Origin: Vibrio syngnathi
GTDB lineage: Bacteria > Pseudomonadota > Gammaproteobacteria > Enterobacterales > Vibrionaceae
NCBI RefSeq assembly: GCF_002119525.1
Contig: NZ_CP017917.1
Location: 930,001 to 994,000 of the forward strand
Direction of reading: 5' to 3'
DNA length: 64,000 nucleotides
Within the stretch, counting starts at the first letter, position 1. Each line of letters opens with the position of its first letter. The notes below the pieces were generated by a model that worked only from the letters and a program-made list of their open reading frames with translations, had not been told where the DNA came from and ran no database searches. This document shows positions 39,001 to 42,244 of the stretch, one piece after another. A program made the translations under genes and the position numbers.

Positions 39001-40340
39001 TCATCACCTTCGACATCAGATGCTTGAGAAAGCAGTTGCTCTTGGCTTATACGAATCGAACCGTCTTCGTCGACTGAGTAAGCAAGGTCGCCAGATACTG
39101 GCGCATCATCGACGGCAGTTACGCTTACATCGATGTTTGCCGCTACCGTATCGGTACCGTCTGATACATCGAAGCTGAAGTTTACGTCGCCGTTGAAGTT
39201 TTCATTTGGCGCAAAGGTGTATGTGCCGTTACCGTTGTCGGTAAGAATGCCGTCGCCACCATCGTAGGTCACACCTTCAATCGTTAAGTTATCGCCTTCA
39301 ATGTCAGTTGCGCCTGTTAATAGGTCTGCATCGGTAAAGATGAGTGTGCCATCTTCTTCTATTTCAAACGTTTTATCTTCTGGTACAGGCGCGTCATTAA
39401 TAGGACGAACCGTTAAATCAATTGCGCTGCTTACGGTTTCTTGGCCGTCGCTAATATCAAAAGTTAGATCAAGTTCGCCGTTAAAATCTGCAGAAGGAAC
39501 AACCGTGAAAGTGCCATCACCATTATCTTGAACCGTTGCATCTGCGCCAACTTGAACGTTAGAAGCAACCAGTTCATCGCCATCAACATCACTTGCGTAT
39601 TCGAGTAATTGTTCTTGAGTAAATGTTATGGAGCCATCTTCATCCATGATGTAAGCCAGGTCTTGTTCAGCTTCTGGTGCATCATTTTCACTTTCCACTT
39701 TGATTTTGAACGTTTCGCTTACCGTCTCTGAATCAAAGTCGTCTTCTACTTCACTGATGGTCTCTTCATCTGAAGCTTGAACATCAACGGCGAATGTCTC
39801 TTCTACCGTCTGTGAATCGAGATCATCACCAGCATCTTGCTCACCTGAGTCAGAAGAATCTGCACTAGGCGCAGCTGACGTTGCTACTGCTTGACCTTGT
39901 TCTTCATTACCTTCAGCATCTGCGCCACCATCTGATGATCCAGTATCGCCACCTCCAACAGCTTGAGCACCTGCCCCTGAAGCGCCACCACTGCCAGCAG
40001 CATTCTCTGAGCCAGCTTCAGAAGCCGCACCACCGACTACATTGGATTGAGCAGCGTCTGAACCTCCATCACTTTCTGGCGTCTCTTCTTGAACAGCCCC
40101 ACCAGAAGCAGACGCATCTTCTGCATTACCTGCGCCACTTGGGTTGTCTTCTAGCGCTTGGTTGATTTCGTCTGCCGCATCCGTGTTTTCAGCACCCGTC
40201 GCGATTGTCGACGCAATCGTATTCTGTTGGTTTTGTTGATTCTGCTGTTGGGAGGGCGTACCCGCGTCGTTCGTGTCCGTCTGTTCTACTGCGTCATTGA
40301 GATCTTCGTTTTGGTTATTTTGGTTATTTTCGCCTGCCAT
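21063..40340 (-). CDS. Giant cadherin-like repeat adhesin, type I secreted (6,425 aa)
   Basis: Predicted surface or released adhesin. Residues 1-215 are polar, low-complexity and probably disordered (Gln/Asn, then Gly/Ala/Ser), with two D-[LF]-D-S-x-T-V-x-E-T-F motifs. From about 220 to 6200 there are about 50 repeats of about 95 residues of the tandem-95/cadherin-like type (NDxP linker, EDGS, DxDGD, DNGDGTYTF.PNENFNG, FDVSDG), rich in Asp/Asn for calcium. Three inserts interrupt them: a jelly-roll-like module (about 2020-2195), a DUF4114-like module with YGGGDADYTDF (about 3010-3160), and a carboxypeptidase-regulatory-like plus YfaP/DUF2135-like module (about 4617-4850) with an acidic linker. 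The last 100 residues are Asp/Ser/Gln-rich, as in type I signals. I see no RTX nonapeptides, no signal peptide and no LapA-type retention module. GGAGG precedes the start. The divergent secretion operon is the probable exporter. Confidence 0.93.
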   Translation of the reverse strand: MAGENNQNNQNEDLNDAVEQTDTNDAGTPSQQQNQQNQQNTIASTIATGAENTDAADEINQALEDNPSGAGNAEDASASGGAVQEETPESDGGSDAAQSNVVGGAASEAGSENAAGSGGASGAGAQAVGGGDTGSSDGGADAEGNEEQGQAVATSAAPSADSSDSGEQDAGDDLDSQTVEETFAVDVQASDEETISEVEDDFDSETVSETFKIKVESENDAPEAEQDLAYIMDEDGSITFTQEQLLEYASDVDGDELVASNVQVGADATVQDNGDGTFTVVPSADFNGELDLTFDISDGQETVSSAIDLTVRPINDAPVPEDKTFEIEEDGTLIFTDADLLTGATDIEGDNLTIEGVTYDGGDGILTDNGNGTYTFAPNENFNGDVNFSFDVSDGTDTVAANIDVSVTAVDDAPVSGDLAYSVDEDGSIRISQEQLLSQASDVEGDDLTASSLTVGGDATVTQNDDGSFTITPDANFNGDIDISFDISDGTNTVQASADLTVNPINDLPVPQDQQFSVEEDGTLIFTDADLLTGATDVEGDYLTVEGVTYDGGDGILTDNGNGTYTFAPNENFNGDVNFSFDVSDGTDTVAANIDVSVTAVDDAPVSGDLAYSIDEDGSIRLSQEQLLSQASDVEGDDLTASGLTVGGDATVTQNDDGSFTITPDENFNGDIDISFDISDGTNTVQASADLTVNPVNDLPVPQDQQFSVEEDGTLIFTDADLLTGATDIEGDNLSVEGVTYDGGDGILTDNGNGTYTFAPNENFNGDVNFGFDVSDGTDTVSANIDVSVTAVDDAPVSGDLAYSVDEDGSIRLSQEQLLSQASDVEGDDLTASSLTVGGDATVTQNDDGSFTITPDENFNGDIDISFDISDGTNTIQTSADLTVNPVNDLPVPQDQQFSVEEDGTLQFTDSDLLTGATDIEGDDLTVEGISYEGTDGVLTDNGDGSYSFAPNENFNGEVNFSFDVSDGTDTVSANIDVSVTPENDPPVAGSTSYTVNEDNSITISDAQLLATSSDIEGDVSIDSVTYSGSDGVLEINGNGTYTFSPNENFNGEITLDVVVADEEGATDATTAGISVLEVNDPPVAGPTSYTIDEDSVLTFNESQVLLNASDVEGDVELVGISYDGPDGIFSINGDGTCSFAPNENFNGQVQLDVTVRDEDGAEVETVINVDVLPINDAPVSGDLAYNVNEDGSITLSQEQLLSQASDVEGEDLTASDLTVDGNATVTANDDGSFTIVPEANFNGDIDIQFNITDGTDTVQATADLTVNPVNDLPVPQDQQFSIEEDGTLQFTDADLLTGATDIDGDDLTVEGISYTGGDGVLTDHGDGTYTFAPNENFNGDVNFSFDVSDGTETVSANIDVTVTPENDPPVAGSTSYMVNEDNAITISDEQLLANSSDVEGAVSVDSVTYSGTDGVFQDNGDGSYTFLPNENFSGDISLDLIVADEDGSIDETTAGITVLEVNDPPVAGPTSYTIDEDSVLTFSESQILVNASDVEGDVELLGINYDGSDGIFTVNGDGTCSFAPNENFNGQVQLGVTIQDEDGATVETQINVSVLPINDAPVSGDLAYTINEDSSITLSQEQLLARAGDIDSDNLEAINLSTDENATIQHNDDGSYTITPNADYNGDLDLNFDIIDNDGGSVQVGLDVTVNPVNDLPQAEDQQFTIEEDGTLLFTDADLLAGASDVDGDELSIENVLYTGADGVLSDNGDGTYSFAPNENFNGDVQFSFDVSDGTDSTSAVIDVSVTPENDPPVAGSTSYTVQEDGQITISDEQLLANSSDVEGDVSLSGVSYSGDDGSFVDNGNGTYTFTPNENFDGDISLDVVVVDEDGATATTTAGIDVIAVNDGPETSGIQAEVDEDNSITITQEQLLANATDVEGDELTATNLQTNDPDATIVANDDGSFTITHTENFNGELDFTYSISDGDNEVLTTLDLTVNPVNDAPEAGDEIFIQAQEDQTVGVTLREEPALRLDQAPENGIIEANVNDEWVELEVGQEVPADTEVRFVPSEGALAEGTHTTQIGTFDDNASVDDWGTEVDPYTREFSDGDLTVTVQSNDDPLGAWNGNTHIGHGLGDTDRQGLSGDEKLTVSVEGQDINEISFHLDGLGGWFMEDSRHFTEVEIKAFNEDGDLIDSMTYHKEDRGGYETDYTLTVSEPVSYFELGTVQGNGTYVVQNMTVSQTFHDEAVFTSIGVDGSEITETVELNIHAGDNEIELTADLPNITIDTEGSAQFASVVITEEQLLAQASDIDGDDLDIQNLELVGENSEHATLTDNGDGTWTVTPDENFHGEIELGYQVTDGELTDSNIININFESVNDAPIVSGPMVLSTDEDEGITFSADDLLANTTDVEGDTLSISDITYGGDHGDLVDNGDGTFTFMPNENFNGEIDIDYKVFDGTDEVATYLDLTVIPVNDIPVPGEPLHTQMLENGSMIIEAKDLLSGATDVDGDILHVENLLLADQTQGTLTDNGDNTFTFEPAENFSGEVNLTFDISDGQASAPSIATVDVEIVNEGPEVSGPIEAAVDEDGSITITQEDLLANATDVDGDNLEAVNFATNDPNAVIVENSDGSFTITPSADFFGEIEFTYDVTDAIETVAADLNLTVNPINDAPDVPDMSFTTEDGQAITITEAELLAQATDVEGDELSVLNVTSASDTVEVTDNGDGTYTLTPEQGFFGNVDLTFDVSDGTDVVAANIGLKVEFVNDSPEATPMVADVDEDGSILVTQEMLLENASDQDGDELFATSLETNDPNASIVDNGDGTYTVTPSENFNGDIAFTYEVSDGELSTSNDMTLTVNPVNDIPIVAPGMYHIEEDGSILFTQEDLLSGAIDIDGDDLSVTSINYSGDEGTVTDNGDGTFSFVPEEHFSGDLQFSFTVTDGTDEVDQDLNVHIEAVADAPDLVITDGDGVNVDDEAILVEPGGIVELNIAAALVDQDLSETLTVTVDGVPEGSVIQYDNEGVLNDQDNGITSYNDTEITVTFEGETAGYQNTAGYYKVDEDGNITGVEVVYENASQVDGGGDLVPGQDQFSFQVEEGESFNLFLIPNGHQHNDFDAMQDGQYEFRAEDGSPANMDTVDPQLVFVAADGTETVVQGQNGDAIFHGGSSSQLNQDGIEHTRTTVNEDGELVYGFEDLYGGGDADYTDFNFTIDVGEVNSQIYSGEVTVGPDGTVNLPTTAIENALQIQLPEDFNQQLEVHVTATATELSNDDSETVSQTIHINATGAHIEHAPEAQPVAATVEEDGSITITQEDLLANARDLDGDQLTALNLATDDESVTITDNGDGTYTLTPEADFNGDVSFTFDVSDGDDVVSTNLELTVSPVNDGPEAQDQAFTVNEDGVLTFTNQYLLTGATDIEGDDLSVEGVTYTGADGVLTDNGDGSYSFAPNENFNGDVNFSFDVSDGTDTVQANIDVSVTPENDPPVAGSTSYTVHEDNSITISNEQLLANSSDIEGEVAIDSVAYSGADGVFEDNGNGTYTFSPNENFNGEVSLDVVVTDEDGATEATTAGITVLEVNDPPIAGSTSYSVNEDEVITISAEQLLANASDIEGEVAIDSVSYTGADGIFTDNGDGTFSFAPNANFDGDVSLDVVVTDEDGATVATNASIDVLPVNDAPVSGDLAYSIDEDGSITLSQEQLLAQASDVDGDDLTAANLTVGGDATVTANDDGSFTITPDANFNGDIDLTFDISDGTDTLVATADLTVNPVNDLPQPQDQTFSIGEDGVLNFTDEDLLTGATDIDGDDLSVEGVTYTGADGVLTDNGDGSYSFAPNENFNGNVNFSFDVSDGTDTVQANIDVSVTPENDPPVAGSTSYTVHEDNSITISNEQLLANSSDIEGEVAIDSVAYSGADGVFEDNGNGTYTFSPNENFNGEVSLDVVVSDEDGATEATTAGITVLEVNDPPIAGSTSYSVNEDEVITISSEQLLANASDIEGEVAIDSVNYTGADGIFSDNGDGTFSFAPNANFDGDVSLDVVVTDEDGATTATTASIDVLPINDPPVSGDLAYSVDEDGSITISQEQLLAQASDVEGDDLTASNLIVDGDATVTANDDGSFTITPDADFNGDIDLTFDINDGADTLVATADLTVNPVNDLPQPQDQTFSIGEDGVLNFTDEDLLTGATDIDGDDLSVEGVTYTGADGVLTDNGDGSYSFAPNENFNGNVNFSFDVSDGTDTVQANIDVSVTPENDPPVAGSTSYTVHEDNSITISNEQLLANSSDIEGEVAIDSVAYSGADGVFEDNGNGTYTFYPNENFNGEVSLDVVVSDEDGATEATTAGISVLEVNDPPIAGSTSYSVNEDEVITISAEQLLANASDIEGEVAIDSVSYTGADGIFTDNGDGTFSFAPNANFDGDVSLDVVVTDEDGATTATTASIDVLPINDPPVSGDLAYSIDEDGSITLTQEQLLSQASDVDGDDLTASNLSAGDNATVVDNGDGTFTVTPDADFNGNIDLSFDISDGTESIVANADLTVNPINDLPTSDDVYANVDEDNIITITQEQLLANAADIEGDDLVASDLTLVGDDATIVDNGDGTFSITPSENFNGYIDVAYSISDGDTPIAANLGLTVDPVNDAPIVSADVAITIEEDGSYTITQEELLQFATDIEDDDMTAIIGEQGDETTVTGTVLDAETGSPVAGADVTLTDNVGHSYETETDQSGNYSVSGPVVDQGTVTIEQDGSITNSFIVAAGEETNSGVTAISEVLEETDMRIVVTWGESPRDMDNHLWLYDTESGSELDHIYYRDMNHDLGGGNVVQQDVDDTNGGGPETITIPNYQDADMHYSVHNYTSRSWDVDGVEDVQVQVFVGDTLVETFSPDLSENPSGDHWHVFDIVNGVIVPSQDVGTQDAFDLPTAEEALANENGIDISELLTGGEDDDTTDETGDSTDQTGESSGETGGNEPSVGDVSIENALITDNGDGTYTITPEENFNGEFSISYSVDDGNGGVTPAELDVTVTAVNDLSVIYDHNYTVNEDGSLTFTDEQLLAGATDIDGDDLSVESVNYEGTDGVFTDNGDGTYTFAPNENFNGNVDLTYDVSDGTDVVSANIDVQVVPINDVPVAGTTSYTVAEDGSITLSDAQLLANSSDVEGEVFVSDVTYSGTDGVFTDNGDGTYTFAPNENFNGDISLDVSVMDEDGATAETTAGIDVIAVNDLPVAGSTAYSVDEDDVITLSDAQLLANSSDLEGDVSVSDVSYSGTEGIFTNNGDGTYSFAPNENFNGDINLDVTVIDDDGATAQTTAGIEVIAVNDAPVAGNVAYSVDEDGSITLSQEQLLANASDVDGDALTASNLSAGDNATVTANEDGSFTIMPDADFNGDIDLSFDVSDGLETVQAGVDLTVNPVNDLPTAADQSFTVEEDGTLTFTDADLLAGAADIDGDDLSITDVSYTGAEGVFTDNGDGTYSFAPNENFNGDVNLGFTVTDGTETVDANIDVTVTDVNDALVAGSTSYQMNEDGTITISPEQLIANSSDVDGEVSLESVTYSGSNGTLVQNDNGSMTFTPNENFNGDISLDVVVTDDDGATATTTAGIEVLAVNDGPESEEVELTTAEDSTILITQDMLLAQATDIDNTADELSASGLQIDPSLGELLDNEDGTWSFTPNENFNGDVPMTFNVSDGQETISVDGNIDVTPVNDAPEAPMIEMQGEEDVVMVIDPAYIASQVTDLDGDEISIESITVRAPANATLTQQPDGMYHLVTTQDFNGLVELGYQATDGEEVVDGSLNVDVIPVNDAPFNVGNAMMTTNEDGAFTFDAGDLMNLFGDIDTADLVVSRIITAEGEDGGEVTDNGDGTWTFTPTGDFAGVSDLQVVVSDGEFETVLDVPVFVRPVADGAVISTDHDGPLVFGEDETGHLGLNVGLVDDSETLSNLVMTGFPVGFEVTDGVNTVMITEPGQYIDLFDWDISNIQMTPPEDFHGEFFVTVSATTVDYGDEPEAFEDGIDSGDFETVAGDSIILTADDLIGLAENVDADSDDEVKLVHLADRSQGEIVDNGDGTWTFTPAPGFTGEADIAYVVDKDGVLHDEQTGVVVKEGDSQENAAPEVNSITTTEIAADATLSFTDQDMLANLSDAEGDSMSIESVSLMEGQGVIESDNLGNYQFTPAEEYTGDVQVGFIATDGENRIESFFNVDIQVSDEAMGIEGYVLADDGSLTITESQLVDELGVSDSAQVVDVADANDAGFFAESGEGEWTYWPNEDFDGDLAMNVEVNDGGEVSSHSLSIQVADDSVQSDEPQVQAAQATEEQPVEVAQQADDQAQDTDAETEDSAADVTAAPGDTISISIPDEVSGNESVDYAEMSGLPEGATVSNALDNGDGSFTISGNLDQPVSVELPEGYEGTSEVQFQGYDDLGSSIDGASGSVEVEVDDQYTMQGSTQEQQPDMAGMESGGSDWTSSGGQDQGVDFTDDSGSFDSDSQTGTDQGNDFDQSSI
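26912..30358 (-). repeat. Higher-order repeat inside the adhesin: 3 x 1,149 bp
   Basis: Three near-identical units of 1,149 bp (383 residues, four cadherin-like domains each), delimited by the recurring linker sequence at 26912, 28061, 29210 and 30359. Corresponding residues are about 3328-4477. Long stretches are identical between units at the DNA level, which points to recent duplication or gene conversion. The same 383-residue spacing separates diverged units near the N-terminus. Copy number is likely to vary between strains and could be misassembled. Confidence 0.9.
37376..39094 (-). repeat. Higher-order repeat inside the adhesin: 3 x 573 bp
   Basis: Near-identical units of 573 bp (191 residues, two cadherin-like domains), with the marker GATACTGGCGCATCATCGAC at 37948, 38521 and 39094. 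Residues about 416-989. The far end of the third unit is placed by counting and is approximate. Confidence 0.85.
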
Positions 40341-40526
40341 TACAGCCTCCGTTGCTACTAGCTAACTGATCGTATTTAGAGGCATTAAAGGACACCATTT
40401 TGAAAAACCAAGTTTTTATACAACTTTTTTCATATTTTTCTTTTTATACATAAAGAATCAAAAAAAATTTGAAAACTACCTTAAAACATCCTTAGTTATT
40501 GTGATTAAAGCAATTACGGCGGTGGA
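40341..40526. promoter_or_regulatory. Divergent promoter region adhesin / secretion operon
   Basis: 186 bases, very AT-rich, with both start sites on strong Shine-Dalgarnos. A 10-base direct repeat TTTTTATACA occurs at 40413 and 40441 (28 bases apart), which also supplies TATAAA-type -10 matches on the minus strand. This must be the point where adhesin and exporter expression are coordinated. Which sigma factor reads it cannot be decided by eye. Confidence 0.5.
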
Positions 40527-40889
40527 ATGATGATAGACATGACGAGTTTGCTGCGTTCAATCGACAACAACCACAAAGGGCTTCAATTGCTACTAGGCGA
40601 TTTTTATAAGGACTTTTCAGACGCAGCGATCAACATAGAGGCGCTTCATAAAAGTGACCGTTTTGACGAACTCAACAGCTACTCTAAAAAACTAAAGACC
40701 ATCTTAACGTTGTTATGTGACCAAGATCTGCCGCCAAAAATGGCCAAGTTAGAACATTTGAGTAAGCACGAATTCCCTGCACCAGAAGATCTTTTAGAGG
40801 ATGTAAAAACTGAATTGCACAACGTCAATCGACAAATCAATCACTTGTTGGACATTAAGGAAGTAATAGATGACAAGTCATCGAGGTAG
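40527..40889 (+). CDS. Hpt-like protein without the phosphorylatable histidine
   Basis: 120-residue, all-helical protein, first gene of the secretion operon. It aligns without gaps, one residue shifted, to the true Hpt protein encoded at 18546: DRFDELNSYSKKLKTIL against DWGKLHFVVHTLKGIL, and LHNVNRQINHLLD against VKIINQQIDDVLS. The position of His53 is Lys54 here, and the following LKG is LKT. It should therefore bind receiver domains but not carry phosphate. The stop is two bases before the membrane-fusion gene. A second ATG three bases in is an alternative start. I infer a regulatory decoy or docking role; the family call rests on this pairwise alignment only. Confidence 0.65.
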   Translation: MMIDMTSLLRSIDNNHKGLQLLLGDFYKDFSDAAINIEALHKSDRFDELNSYSKKLKTILTLLCDQDLPPKMAKLEHLSKHEFPAPEDLLEDVKTELHNVNRQINHLLDIKEVIDDKSSR

Positions 40890-40891
40890 TC

Positions 40892-42241
40892 ATGAGCAAT
40901 AACCAAATAGAACATCACCTCCGAAAAGCGCTCGTTTCTAATAACGAGGCTTCCAAGGTCACAGCAGATGACACCATCGTGCTCGCAAGTGCGATGACCA
41001 GCGTTCACAAGACGTTGCTCATCATCTTCCTACTCGCTTTGGTGGCTATCGCTGTGGCGTCACAAGCGCGCATCGACATTGTTGTTTCTGTACGTGGTGA
41101 ACTGCTATTGGAATCCGATGTCGAGAAAGTTCAGCACCTAGAAGGCGGTATTTTAGAAGAGCTGTTAGTTAGAAAAGGGGAAGTTGTTTATGAAGGTCAA
41201 CCTATTGCGCGAATCCGCTCACTCGACCGTAACACCCAACTCGATACAGTGAACACTGAAATCATTCAGCTGGAACTCGATAAAATTCGTTATGAAAGCT
41301 TGCGTGACATGGTCGAACCAAACTTTGCTTCTTACATCGAAAAGTACCCAGAACAAGTTCAGGTCAACATGAATACGTGGCAGCAAGAGTTCTCGAAAAA
41401 CCGCTCCAACGAAGAGCTGATCACTCACGATATTAAACACAAAAACTCTCTGATTGGATCAATGCTAAAGCGTCGTAAAAGCTCTGAGAACCAACTATCG
41501 CTAATTCGCAAACAACTCAACATCAAAAACACGCTTTATAAAGAAGAGATGGCGTCCTATGTCGACGTGTTAAATATGCAAGTACAAGAATCCAATATGG
41601 TTCGAGAGATTGAGAACCTTGATGAGTCGGTCATGAACGAACGCTTTCAACTCGACAAACTGGAAAAACAACACCGTGACTTGGTTGAGAACCGTAACTC
41701 TGAGTACCAAGCACAAATCATTCAGGCCAATAAAGATCTCAAACTAAAACGGATCTTACAACCTCAACATTCAGATAAGGTTGATCGCCTAATCGTCTAC
41801 TCTCCGGTGGATGGTGTAGTCGACAAATTACACTTCAACTTCCGCTCTGCGGTAATACCTCCAGGAGAGAGCATCGCTGATATTGCACCAATCAATAACT
41901 CTCTACACGGTGAAGCCAAGATCCCACGTAAAGACATGGGCTTCGTTGAAATTGGCCAGGCGGTCAAAGTAAAAATGGACACCTATAACTTTGCAAAATA
42001 CGGGTTTGTTGAGGGAACGATCGCCTCAATCAGCCGTTCATCATATGAAGAAGAAGACGCCGAATTCTATTTAGCAGAGATTGAAATTGACCGAAACTTT
42101 CTTGAACGAGGAGGCACTCAATACAAATTATCACCTTATATGGAATTTACCGCCGATGTAAAAACAGGCTCGCGTCGCGTGATCGAATACGCAGCGAAGC
42201 CAGTGATGTCAGCCATCGAAGATGCTTTCGATGAGAGGTAA
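40892..42241 (+). CDS. Type I secretion membrane fusion protein (HlyD/LapC type)
   Basis: 449-residue periplasmic adaptor. Cytoplasmic N-terminus, one membrane span (about residues 45-62), the split lipoyl domain (VQHLEGGILEELLVRKGEVV and VYSPVDGVVDKLHF), a long coiled-coil hairpin (about 120-290), and the HlyD-type beta-barrel ending at about 430. It connects the ABC subunits with the TolC-like channel encoded in the same operon. HlyD-class adaptors with this LEGG motif serve large RTX/LapA-type adhesins. Three-base gap to the next gene. Confidence 0.93.
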   Translation: MSNNQIEHHLRKALVSNNEASKVTADDTIVLASAMTSVHKTLLIIFLLALVAIAVASQARIDIVVSVRGELLLESDVEKVQHLEGGILEELLVRKGEVVYEGQPIARIRSLDRNTQLDTVNTEIIQLELDKIRYESLRDMVEPNFASYIEKYPEQVQVNMNTWQQEFSKNRSNEELITHDIKHKNSLIGSMLKRRKSSENQLSLIRKQLNIKNTLYKEEMASYVDVLNMQVQESNMVREIENLDESVMNERFQLDKLEKQHRDLVENRNSEYQAQIIQANKDLKLKRILQPQHSDKVDRLIVYSPVDGVVDKLHFNFRSAVIPPGESIADIAPINNSLHGEAKIPRKDMGFVEIGQAVKVKMDTYNFAKYGFVEGTIASISRSSYEEEDAEFYLAEIEIDRNFLERGGTQYKLSPYMEFTADVKTGSRRVIEYAAKPVMSAIEDAFDER

Positions 42242-42244
42242 TCA

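Noticed and set aside
39900..40060. LapG-type cleavage site (NAAG in the adhesin N-terminus)
   Set aside because: The motif lies in a Gly/Ala/Ser-rich stretch where it arises by chance, the usual T/P before AA is missing and no lapG/lapD is in the window.
21063..40340. Dozens of plus- and minus-strand open frames of 60-175 codons inside the adhesin gene
   Set aside because: They are shadows of a highly repetitive, biased coding sequence and recur with the repeats; none has its own ribosome binding site that I would trust.
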